Source: Sphagnum compactum
Taxonomy: Eukaryota; Bryophyta; Sphagnopsida; Sphagnales
NCBI GenBank assembly: GCA_965153455.1
Contig: OZ234493.1
Coordinates: 8,670,213 to 8,734,212, forward strand
Direction: 5' to 3'
DNA length: 64,000 bases
Shown here: positions 24,701 through 36,390 of the stretch, piece by piece
Numbering within the stretch: the stretch's first letter is position 1
Layout: each line of letters begins with the position of its first letter
The notes under the pieces: model-generated
What the model was told of the DNA's origin: nothing
Databases searched by the model: none
What the model saw: the letters and a program-made list of their open reading frames with translations, nothing else
Made by a program: the position numbers and the translations under genes

Positions 24701-26605
24701 TTGAACATGGACAACTCTGCAACTTGATACTTTGATGAACCCCCCCCCCCACCCCCCCCTCCCCCAGAACAAAATCAGTACAACAATTAGGTCCACCATG
24801 CCGTTCCATCTGTGGTTTATCGAGTTGGCAACCTACACAGCTTTCTCGCATTTGTGGACGTTTCAGAGAGATTTTGTGAAGATATCGAAGTTCCATTTAG
24901 ACCGACTGACTGACACATATGAAATATATGAAATGCCAAGTTCAGTAAGTTCAAAGTGGATGATTTATGGTGTATAATAAGGTATTAGAAAGTCTTAAAG
25001 GTCTTAAGGTTGGTTGATCCATTTAAGGGGGATGACTGGTAAGAATGGATTGCCATGGATGTGAATGGAAATTTTGACAACATATTATTAAATAGCCTCT
25101 GAATGCTAAACACTTACATTGGAACTGATATTTGACAAATGTATGTAGTAGTTAGTACAGGGACAACTTCAACACAATTTTTTTGTTGAATAATTAATTT
25201 ATTTTGAAGATTGCTTGTTGAAAATGGAATATTACTTACCGAGTGATTCCAAAATATTCTGCATCTTCCTTCCAAAAAAAAACAAAAAAATTCTTTGAAA
25301 ACAATGTTTTTTTTTTTGGGGTGAAATTTTTAACATTTCTAGAAATATTATAATGCAGTGTCAAAACTGCCAAGGGTCCATGCTTTATGGTTTCAGGAAC
25401 CCGAGTTAGTTAGTTGTTCATTCACTAGTTAGTGGTCCAGGACTTGAAGGACAGGTATCTATGAATTGAATTAGGGTTCAAATTCAAACCCCGACCCATC
25501 TTAAAATTACAATAACCTGGAGTCTTGCTGTGGAATTAAATAAATCTAAAAGACTTTTGTACACCATAACACTTTGGCAGTTTCGACACTACTTATATTC
25601 ATTTCAGAAATGTTGAATTTTTTTTTCAAATAATAATAATAATAATTTTAAAAAGAAAAATTGAGAATTTTTGAGAATATTCTGGAACATGCTATTATTC
25701 AATGGGTGTAATTTTGAAAATAAAAATAAATATTCAACACCGGAATTTTATTTTGAGCATGCCAGGGTATTATGAAATATTAACTGTCCCGATATTCAGT
25801 GAACAGCCGTTACAGTTGTTAATTTGAGTAGTCCTATGGACATGATTCGGTTGTTACAGAGTTTATAATAATATCTTGAAGGATTTTGGTTTCTTTTAGA
25901 GGATTTTTTTTTTTTGAAGATTATATTTTTTCTTGGTGAAATATTTGAGTTAAATCGATAATTCTTCTTTTTTTGCATTAAGATACTTTTTTTAATATAA
26001 ATGGCAAGGCCGCAGTGTGACACACCCCTTGTTGAAGTAACCAGGAACTGGAGCTTTCTTTAATTCCAGTTGGGTTTTTTTCTCCCCCAAAGAACTGGAA
26101 CCCTGGCATTCCTTGGTTTTTTAAATTTCAAAAAACCACGAACTGTTATGGATTATTAACAAATTCAAATACCCCGACACACCCTGGTGCAGCCAATTAG
26201 ACATTAGAAAAAAATCAAAAATTAAAAAATAAATTATATATATATATATATATATAATTAGACATTTCTCGATCTAGCTCTTTGCACTGTAACCATTTGA
26301 TTAAGTCCTGAATTTGTAAGAATTTGTGAGAATTTTCCTCTTTAGTTTCTGGTTTTAAAACCAATTTGAAAATTATCTTCAAGCTTCTTTGTTGGGGGTG
26401 TTAATAGCCTCCAGTTCTAGCCCCAACAAAGCAGGTGACTCTGGTTCAAATTCTCCAACCCGGTTCTAAGCTTTAACCAGGGTTAGAGCTTTACAATCAA
26501 GGAGCAAGGCAATAGAGTTTCTCCGTAAAGTCATGCCCTGTTGCGCCTGAGTTGCACCCCCTCATTTGATGCTTCATCTCCTCCAAGGCCCTGGCTGTTG
26601 TGCGC
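24700..26605. other. Intergenic AT-rich DNA; no gene seen
   Basis: A C-rich run lies at 24738-24764, poly-A and poly-T patches near 25270-25320, and a (TA)n microsatellite at about 26235-26256. The text at 25435-25490 contains a TAGTTAGTGG-like A box and GGTTCAAATTC, a possible SINE remnant that is too weak to call separately. Text at 25190-25380 loosely resembles 13020-13200. Confidence 0.5.
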
Positions 26606-26910
26606 AAAGTCATGAAATTATATGAAGTAAGGGTATGAAATACTGAAACTCAGCATTAAACGCACCAAAGTCATGAAATTATATTAAATAAGGGTATGAA
26701 ATACTGAAACTCAGCATTAAACGCACCAAAGTCATGAAATTATATGAAGTAAGGGTATGAAATACTGAAACTCAGCATTAAACGCACCAAAGTCATGAAA
26801 TTATATTAAATAAAGGTATGAAATACTGAAACTCAGCATTAAACGCACCAAAGTCATGAAATTTTATTAAATAAGGGTATGAAATACTGAAACTTAGCAT
26901 TAAACGCACC
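26606..26910. repeat. 61-bp tandem repeat, five copies with two alternating variants
   Basis: Copies start at 26606, 26667, 26728, 26789 and 26850, exactly 61 bp apart. Each begins 'aaagtcatgaaatt' and ends 'cagcattaaacgcacc'. Copies 1 and 3 carry 'atatgaagtaaggg'; copies 2, 4 and 5 carry 'tattaaataa.gg'. The alternation shows a 122-bp dimer was amplified. No CRISPR features exist: copies are contiguous and there are no unique spacers. Confidence 0.95.
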
Positions 26911-28960
26911 AGGCGGCTCGGGAACATTTCTAGCTACAGTACACATAGCAGCAGCAATGATTGGTTGAAATCGTTCAGGAAAAGAAAGGACAGGCCAAAA
27001 TTTAGTGCTAAACTGAGTTTCATGCCCCCCTTGAAGCCCAGTGTACTTTTTTTTCCCCCCGCGTTTAAAAAAAATCTCGTCCCCTATGTGACCAAACAGG
27101 GGGTTACAGTGCCGTCTTTGCCTGACTTTACCGATAACTCTAATATACATCTTCTTCTTCTTCCTCTCACGAGTGTCATAGTTATAAGCTGGACATTGGA
27201 ATTTGGGGACAATATCGTAGTACCTTTTCAGGTTTGGCATCTCGCTGCCGAATAATTATTTTATTTTGAAAAATTTCCTATAATAACTTCTTGAATCCTA
27301 TGAATTTTTTTTGGCATTAATGAATAATAATTTTTAAAATTTTCAACGGGAAGGGACTTTAATTTTTTTTAATTTGACATTTTAAAAAATAATATAATTT
27401 TTTGCCGAAAAGGAGGTACTACGATAGTAGTATTGATGTGCAACTCAAGTTTAGACCTATTTGTTTGTACAAAAACAACACACGTTAGGCAATGGGGGTG
27501 ACAATTGTAAATGGTGATAATCGAGTCACAAGTTCAAAAAAACACACCTCGTATACAAAAATCTTTAATGATTGATCGTTCTTTTGGTACCGAGAAACAG
27601 AAAAAAAACAAGTTGATATGTACACGGTAGACATATGATGTCAAAATCCTCACACTTAAATTCGGTCACCTAAACATGAGAGCAAAGAGAGTCCGTGGTT
27701 ACACACGTGGCTCACTCCAAACTCCAAACGTTTCCTCAAACCGACCATAATCACTCCCCACCGTGGCAACATGCGATGCCTTACTTATTACTACGGATGT
27801 AGTTTTGTCACACACAAATGGTGAGGCAATGGACACATTGCTTGTAAGTAAGTAGGTAGCATTTTAACCGAGTGTTAAATGTGTGTGTGGCATTCCCCGG
27901 CTGCTTGCACATGGTGTTTAGTACTAGAGAGTGGGGGGGGCGGAGAATTTTTTGACTCGTTCCAACTCCTAGTTTTTTCTCCCTTTGTTCCCAACCTGTT
28001 CCCTGAAAGTTCCCAATGGGTTTGTTCCCATCAGGTTCTCAATAATGTTCCTTAAGTTCCCAATGTGTTCCCCCAAGGGTGGGTGTTCCCAATAGCACCT
28101 CGCTTTAATCCCATATGTTTTGCCCAAAGTCCTCCTCCCCTTCTCACCTATATAGGTGGGCCAAAGAGGCAAAGCACTCCATCTTTCAATATAATCTTCT
28201 ATTTAGGGAGAGCCTCCATAGTTTCAACCTTTTTTTTTTTTTTTTTTTTTTTTGCCCTTTTGCAAAAGTCCAATCAAATTGGCTCATTGCAAAAGGGAAA
28301 AAAAATTTGAAAATTAATATCAATCACACTATATCACTTTGAGTACCTTGAGAGAGATTGATGTGGCAATAGAAACACATGGTACACACATTGGGGAAGT
28401 TGAAGCCCAATTGTGGCCTTTTCCCCATGTTTGGTTTAACTGCCACTCCTCTGAAGCAGCCCAAAGGCTTTGTGTCTATCCATTCATTCATGGAGATCAA
28501 AGCCAATCCATCAAAATCTGGTCAAAAAAATCTTTGTAGCTTTGGCTTGGGATCGAATCCCTCTCTCTCTCTCTCTCGATATGTCCAGCATGTAAAAAAT
28601 CAGTTTTTTCTTGTTGGATAGCTACTCAAGCAAAGGTTGCCTTCAAGGTGTTATGCAAGAATTAAGTGAATGCAAGGATGCCATGTTTTTCTATATACAA
28701 CCCATTTGTTCTTTCAACAATTTGGGCAACAACAACAACAGCCCCAGCAACCTTCTTTCCCACACATAAGTTCCTTGTTTGAATTTATGTAGATTGAACT
28801 CGAGTTAAATTTTACCAAAATACAAAAATTTAGTGACCCGACACTCAACCACAACAAATGGCCTTTTTAATAAAAGCCTTCAACAAGCTAACTTACAACC
28901 TACACATGTTCCTTTTAGTCATCTAAGGTAAGTTGTCTAAAGATTCAAAAATATAACTAA
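26911..28960. other. Intergenic DNA; no gene recognised
   Basis: An open frame at 26854-27240 on the minus strand is partly built from the tandem repeat and resembles no family I know. A 'gttccc' rich patch (27960-28095) contains repeated 'gttcccaat.tgttcc' words. A run of about 24 T is at 28229-28252, and (TC)n at about 28560-28577. Nothing coding is supported. Confidence 0.5.
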
Positions 28961-28964
28961 CCTA

Positions 28965-29110
28965 GGATTGATGGCTTAGTGGTATAGCCCATTTTGGGAC
29001 CATGAAACCTCCAAAAGGGTTTTGGGTTCAAACTCCAATGGAGTGCAAATGAAAGGTCTTATTAGGTCAAGTATGCCATATACCCCGATGGTTTATTAGG
29101 TCAGGTTTGT
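28965..29110 (+). mobile_element. tRNA-derived SINE-like element
   Basis: TGGCTTAGTGG (28972-28982) matches the Pol III A box, and GGTTCAAACTC (29025-29035) matches the B box. The spacing of about 53 bp fits a tRNA-derived SINE head. The tail contains two similar words, 'tattaggtcaagt.tgccata' and 'tattaggtcaggtttgtcata'. The copy near 9068-9150 on the minus strand appears related. The 3' end is not defined. Confidence 0.6.
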
Positions 29111-32100
29111 CATATGTCTTTCATATAAATATAACTCGTCATCCAAGTGATGGCATGACAACAAATTATCTACAATGACTATACTCACCAAAAAACCAAA
29201 TATGTCTCATGCTTACCAAAATAAGTAACTTCAAAACAATGGCCATATAGGCTCCTTGGTAGAATTCAAGCACATAGGTGTACACTATAATGAACAACCA
29301 TACATGCAATTTTAACAAAGTCAATGGAACCCACAAAACCCATGTGAAAATACCAAAACTTAGTTATATAGGAATCACTTTCATCACACATATGCTCCAA
29401 GGATACTTCATAAACAAATATGTTAAAGACAATGCAAAATAAAAAGTTGTCAAAACCCTTCTTGAACAATGCATCAATCCCAAATCCTTAACAACAAAAG
29501 TAATTCCTTGAGCTACTAGATATCATCTTCATACTTGGGAGAATTTGAAGTGTTACCAACAGCATTTTAAAATTCTAAATTGCCTTGACAAGTAAACTTA
29601 CTTTTCACCCTAACCTAATGGTTCATCATCATATGTACAAGTATCAATGGTGTCCCCAAATATGAATATTTAGATTAGATCATCATTGCCATTATGCTCT
29701 AGAACCCAAGGAAACATACAAAATCTCAAATTGTGAATATGTAAAGACATTATTGGGCTCCTTAGAAACATTTTCCACAATAGAAATTTCATACGTAGGA
29801 GCTTATTGATTTCTAGGGACATATCACATAATAAACTAGCAATTGGGACAACATCCATACATCATTTAAAACTAAGAGCAAAGAAATTCAAGCTCATGGA
29901 TGAGCAATTGAAGGAACATCAATGAGGTTGATGTGCACTCACTAGGACTTCAAATTGTTGGTGTTATCAAAACCAATTGAAATTTGTTTAACATTTATTT
30001 AAAGATTTTCAACATTAGGCCCATTAGTCATATTATAGCCAAAAAAATCAACAATACTTTATACTTTGTTTGTGATGCACTTTAGCCATACAATTTTCTA
30101 TGATTTTGAACTTAACATAAGAATTGCCAATCTCATGCATAAGGCTCTGTAACACATAACTTCTCCTTGTGTATCTTCAACATATTGTTGAAATTCATTC
30201 ATTCTGTTTGCCCCAACAACAAGTACCCACATGACAATTACATCTACTTGTTTGTGGGTTGCATGGTATGAGAGGGAAGAGGTCATTCATTGTCATGCAA
30301 CTTATTTTGATCTCATAAAATACACCTAGAAGAAAACTCAAAATAAAAAATGGTTGCAAACATTTTAAAATACTTATGATTTGTTATACCATTAGGCACC
30401 TCCAAAGAAAAACGACTAAAAGGGTAAAACAACATTTCCATGGACCAAAAACCATGTAAAACATGTCAAATAAATTGCAATCCTAGTTACATATGCTTAT
30501 GTGGTGCCATTTTGATGGCATGTTAATCATGGTAAGTTGTGTTTGATTACTAATATGGATGTTGTGAAATTTAAATTGAATCATTAAATGTTTCAATTTT
30601 ATTTTATTTTTTGAGCAAAAACCATTTAAAGTTGAGCAAATGTTTTATTAAACATTGATACTTTCACAAAAGGCCCCTTGATTTCATAATTTACAAATTC
30701 TTTGACACAAATTTTTTTTGTAATAATAAAAGGCTATTGTACACACCTAATTTTTGTGAAAATACAAGAAACCAATAACTTTCTTTTAATACAATAAATT
30801 TAGGGTTTATTTGAAGTTCATGTGTCCTATGCAACTTGTAAATGTGATGCAATGTATATAGTGTTTAAAAAATAGTTTAAAATTATAATACAAGAAACTA
30901 AACTTTAAATTAGTTATGTTTTGGTATGATTTGAAATTGTGATCATGTTTAAAGATGAAACACAAAATCTAACATAATTTGTAGACAATTAAAAATTCAT
31001 ACTTATCATAAGATGTTTAACCCCAAAAATGTGATATATTGGGGCAATTATAAATATTTGTAATAACAAGTTGTAAAAGTTTCCATTAAAAATTTCTTTT
31101 TTGTGTTTGGCAAAAGGACCTCAAATGGACAATAGTCTTTAGTTTAAAGTAAACATATTACTCGTGGGAACATGGTTTTAGCCAAAAGTTGGGTGAAATG
31201 AAAAAATAAAAAAATAAAATTGTGGATCAACACAAGAAAAAAAATTTAATTTTTTGGGTTCCTTTTTGTCATTCCAAAGATGTATGAAGGTCAACAAATG
31301 GGGGTTGAACACCATTGGCACAAGCTTGTAACATCAAATACCTAAGGCATCAACTTAAAACCAAATCAAAACACTAACATGCCCAAAGCAAAACTTGTTT
31401 ACTCATAGTGGTCAATCTTATTTTAATTTCAACAAGTTTCAAATAATGTATTTGCATGATGTTAGTATTTTCACAAGTCATCACTTCTTTACATACATAA
31501 GTTCATGTAAGCTAAGATTAGGTCTAATGCTTAAAATAGGTGTTGGTCACTCAATGGCTAGAACGTCCTTTAAGGGTTATTGAGATGAATAGTTTATTTA
31601 GTGGCCCCACATGAATGATGACAAAATCCACATTGTGAGAGAGAAGAATGCCAAAATATAATGTAGCTAGTGCACATCAATGCATTTTTGTAGTCCTAGC
31701 AAGAATAAGAACTTTGGGATTGGCAACATTTGAATTTTGAACCTTGCTTCCTTGATTGGTAGACATTAGATTGTATTGACTAGCTAATGGTTTAGCAACT
31801 TCATTTTCAATTGTTTTTCAATACTTATCTAAGAACATGAATTTAGTATTCCTTTCCTTTGAAAAAAAAACAATGTTTCAGAATTTGTTATTATGAATTT
31901 CTATTTGGATTGGGAACTTTATGCCTCCTTTTTGTGTTCATTCAAGCGATTCCATTGTGGCCTAATGGCTACCAAATTCCAATATAACAAGCAAGGTTTA
32001 AAGAGTTCAAATGTTGATAATCTTGGAAAGGAAAAGTCTTCATGGTCAAACTAATCAACATACCCATAGCAAGCAAGGGTTCAAATGTTGCATATCTTGA

Positions 32101-34950
32101 GAAAAAAACATCTTTGTCGTTAAACTATGGAATCTACAAATATTGATTCCATGTGTGGCTTGATCCCCCCACCCCCCTCCCAAAAAGCCATATGCCTAGT
32201 TCAGAAGGGAAAATTGAAGATGGCTCCTTTGCACAAATGGTTGGTGTACTTTATCATTCATTGTTTTTTCTATGTATGTTTCATGAATTAATTCATTATT
32301 AAACAACAAATTTGCTTAACTTGACAATTACCTTTGCATGATTAAAAACACCCATTTAGGATATTCACCATAACATACACCATTGTTTTGCATATGTGTG
32401 CGCATCATCAAATTTTGGAATGCAAAAATTGTATTTAGAATAATTTCAACAAATTTGTTTAATATCTTGGATTTTTAAAATTTATTTCTAAATAATGTAA
32501 GTTGTGTTGTTGGCCCAAGTGTTTTTTGGTTCTACAATTAAATTTTTCCTTTTAAAACCATTTTTGGGGTAGTTTAATTGAATTTCCAATGAAAAATAAT
32601 CAAAATTCAATATCTCCTATACTTTAGGTTTAGAAATTTCAAATAACCTTTGTTAAATCATACTCATTGAAGGCTTTCTAACAACATCAAGAGTGCACCC
32701 AAATTTTCCTATGATTTTTATTTTTGATTTAGATGAATTTTCATGAAATTTTGTTCTATATTCAACAATTTTTCCACCATAGGTCAAAAACATTATGGAA
32801 CCATCTTGGTGTACTCATGTTCATCAAAGGTTTTCCAATGGTACCAAGAGTGTGGCAAGAGGCATCATGGTTTGGGAGATTTTAATGTGACAAATAAACA
32901 AAACAAACAAACAACCTTCCTTCATAGATATATGTTAGAAATAACATAACTTAATTTTCAAATAGGACACACATGTGACACCACCAACCATGTGACAAAA
33001 AGGCTTACTCTGAGAACCTTTTTAACCAATACATTTTTGAAACACAATCTATTGGCCTTGTGACAAATAACTCAAAAGGTTATCATTATTCCTACAACAA
33101 TTAATTCACCTTTTGTTTGTGTTTTCTTATAATAAATTGACCTTATTATATAAGGATAGGGAGAAGAGGTAGTAGAGGAAATCTATCATCTAACTTATTC
33201 CTAAGTTTGGTCAATTGTTTAACCTTGAAGTACTTAACATATATTGTAGGTCAACAAAAAATATAATTGATTAAATTGTGAAATTTTGTTAAATGTCCTT
33301 AGTGATGCATCAAATATGATAATGAGCCAATTGCAAGTGAGTAAATGCATATTATAGTGTCCCTTTATGGGTGAAACAATGTAAGAATTCCAATACCTCT
33401 TACTAATGTAATGTATCCAAAATCCAATTGGTAAGGAAATGTGTAAAGACTCGTATCATTGGTTTATATTAGTTTAAGAAGGTTATACTAAAAAAGAAAA
33501 ACCATATGACCATTTTTGAGTTTATGGGGGACTTTCAAACACAAACTTTACTATCAAATATGATATTTTATATGGATTCATAAATTTCAAATTACTTTAT
33601 CGAATGTCTAATGTACTTGACCATAGGTTATATGATTAAAATGGAAACCAAAATTCTTATCGAAGATGTCATTGCAAGTGGCAATACATTTTTAGGTACT
33701 TTTTAAAGGGTAAAAAATGGTTGAATCCATAGTCCTATTCAACATGAGAACATTTAAAAATTTGATATTTTTTCCATTCAACGTATTCAATAATACATTA
33801 GGTAGGGAAGGCAATATAGTTCTTGCAGATTTATTTTTTTTGGTAGACATTTTCATTGTGAAGGTGTTGATAACACTAAATGCATTCCTAACATGTTGTT
33901 TTTGGTTCGCCCAAGTGGGTTAGCCATAATTAGTGTTGGCCACATGCCCCTTCCCAAATATAATTGCAACCCCCCCTTATGTTATCTTTCATTTGATTAG
34001 CTCCCCATTTTTTTTATATTTTCAATTTGTATCATGAGTGGCAAGGGCATGTGTGAAGGCAATGCTCATATGGTTATTGGCCCAAAAACATATTGTGAGT
34101 TGTATTCACATTATTAGAAGTCATTTTTTTGGTAACCAATGTTATTTTTTGGGAAATATGACTTGAAAATTGATGCATTGATAGAATCTTAAATTTTTTT
34201 TGCATAGATCTTTTCATTATGTATTGTTTTTTAGAATCCAAAGTAGGAGATGATGATAACCAAACTATAGTTTATGGGATGCAAAAATATTTATTTGTAA
34301 TTAATGCTTTTGTTACTTAAATGATTATCAAAAGTTCCTGAATTTATTTGAAAGTGACATATTTATGAAATTTTCGATAAACCTTTACATAATAATATAT
34401 TGCAACATCTTTTTGGACTATAAATTTTTTTTAAAAAATTATTAATTTGTAAATTGATAAGATTTTAAGAATATCATGTTATGTCATGTCAATTTGACTA
34501 GTTAATCCATTCATTATAAGGACTTTGTTTTTGCAGCACTTTTGGCTCTTAATAATGTGAATGGTGGTGATGTATGTGGTTAAACTACAAGCATGTAAAT
34601 GAAATTTGACTAAAAAATTTGAATCGGTAAAGGCACCTTGTGCATGGCTCCCATTTGCACATCTCAATAAAAAAAACTAGGCTCCAAGCTTGCAAAGGTG
34701 TTCAAGTTTTAGGCTTTCAATATACAAATCTACTATGCAATTGGGCAACATGCAACATTTACAAGTAGGATCCAAAACTTAAATGTAACTATTAATTAAA
34801 AAAAATTGCATGGCATTTAAACCTTGGTCACAAGGACCATGCCCATTGCAACACATGGTGCTGATAATAGCTAACAAAATTAATATCATAACATAGATCA
34901 CATCAAATTTCAAAACAAATGATACTATGGAAAGAAAACAATCATGCATT
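29111..34950. other. AT-rich intergenic DNA; no gene seen
   Basis: The many short frames here have no family resemblance and are AT-biased. Further weak SINE-like B boxes are visible: 'gagttcaaatg' near 31999 after 'gtggcctaatggctacc' near 31957, 'gggttcaaatg' near 32069, and a minus-strand GGTTCAAAATTC near 31735. They suggest several old copies of the same SINE type. A C-rich run lies near 32166-32181. Otherwise I see nothing to report. Confidence 0.5.
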
Positions 34951-34959
34951 CATTCCTAT

Positions 34960-36390
34960 TTTGACCTTAACTCCATCATTCTAATCTACAATACCAACTT
35001 GGAAAGAGAAGGTGTCCTTAATGCAAAAATCTTGAATAAACATGCATATAACAATGTCTAGATGCCCAACCAATCGATTCCAAAGCTTGGACTTCATGAA
35101 GGTTAATGTGGAAAATGTTATTTCATCTTCTACATTGCCAATGACTTGGACACTGGCCATTTAAGCAAGTTTCATCAACTTAGAAAGATGATCAACCAAA
35201 AGATTGTTTGTGGCAAATTGATGCCATAGTTTAATGACAATATTTTCATCTCTAAACTTTTCCATTTCCTTCAAAGCTTGAGTTTTCATGGTCAACTTGA
35301 AAAGGGATGTTTGTATATCCAAAATATCCCTTGAAAGTGGCTAAAAAACCCATGAACTAGATGAACCAAATTTTGTGGGTGTACAATAATGTTGTTGGAT
35401 CAAACTCATATGAGTTGCAAAAGTGGACCCACAATCTAGTTGTAATTAATATTGTTGGTAAATGATGCCAAGAACAATCATCAATTCATGATCTAGAAAC
35501 ATGCATTCCAACTCAATGACCAACAAATCACATGTAGTAGTGCATTAGGCTTTCACACCTATGATAGTTGTTTCAACATCATCATGAGTAATTGGGGAAT
35601 GGAGACTAGTTAAGAGATCAACATAATGGACCATGTGGGATTGTCCCACAATATAGAAAGCCAAATGTTTTGTGCCATCATTGAAGTTTGTCACCAAGTC
35701 TTGCACAATCCTACAAGATATGTTTGGAACAACATCAATGAACTCTATAAAGTTTGTAATTTGGAAGGATGTGTTTGAATCACCATACATTTTGTATAGG
35801 TTTGCTTGACAAATTTTGAAAGTTACAATGTAATCACTTATAATACATCTTTGCCATGCACAAACTTCATTGAATCATGAACAAATTTTAGCATGGGCAA
35901 AACACATGATATGTTCAAGATGGTATAAATGTCACGCAAATTTTACATATTAGCCTTGATTGATTCCACTAAGCCATAATTAGCTATCACCTTTGTGATC
36001 AAAATTATGTGTTCTTTCTCAACTTGCTTCAAAGGTGTTAACATGATAATCCACCTTATCTTCACATTTCAAAAAACTTTTAGACCGTACTTTGCTCTAC
36101 AAGGTTGGTTCTATGTGCCATACAATGGATTTTGATGAAGTCAGACCTTTGTTCAATTTTCATTAAAACAATAATTCTAAATTTGACCCCTTATTCAAAT
36201 GTGAAGGCACCATCAACTCCTAGACACACAATACATTCAACAATTTGATCTTGAAACAAACCACCATACATCATTAGAATAGAAAAATGACAACTTTGAT
36301 GTTTGTGGCAATACCACCTTCAACCAAATGTTCAAGTATGAATAAAATAAGCACACATTTAATATTTGCCACAACATAACAATGGATGGA
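34960..36390 (-). pseudogene. Decayed hAT-like (DUF4371/ZNF862-type) transposase
   Basis: Translation of the minus strand, ignoring stops and shifts, gives motifs in the order expected for this hAT-type group. EHLVEGGIATNIKVV and YGGLFQDQIVECIVCLGVDG (about 36215-36325) come first, then IHCMAHRTNLVEQ (about 36095-36135), NVKIRWIIMLTPLKQVEKEH (about 36005-36065), and NYGLVESIKANM, with ILNISCVLPMLKFVHDSMKF after it (about 35880-35985). HSPITHDDVETTIIG-type text near 35545-35600 continues it. These correspond to the 'GADG', 'IHC.AHR.NL' and 'NV.TRW.SML.P..RV..E' blocks of DUF4371-containing proteins. Many stop codons show it is long dead. Ends are approximate, and no TIR was found. Confidence 0.65.

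Noticed and set aside
26606-26910. Regular 61-bp repeats suggesting a CRISPR array
   Set aside because: The copies are contiguous and carry no unique spacers, and the surrounding genes are eukaryotic with introns.
26854-27240. 128-residue open frame on the minus strand
   Set aside because: It is partly encoded by the tandem array and has no known motif or splice context.
28965-29040. Functional tRNA gene
   Set aside because: A and B boxes are present, but no acceptor stem or proper anticodon arm can be paired, so SINE origin is the better reading.
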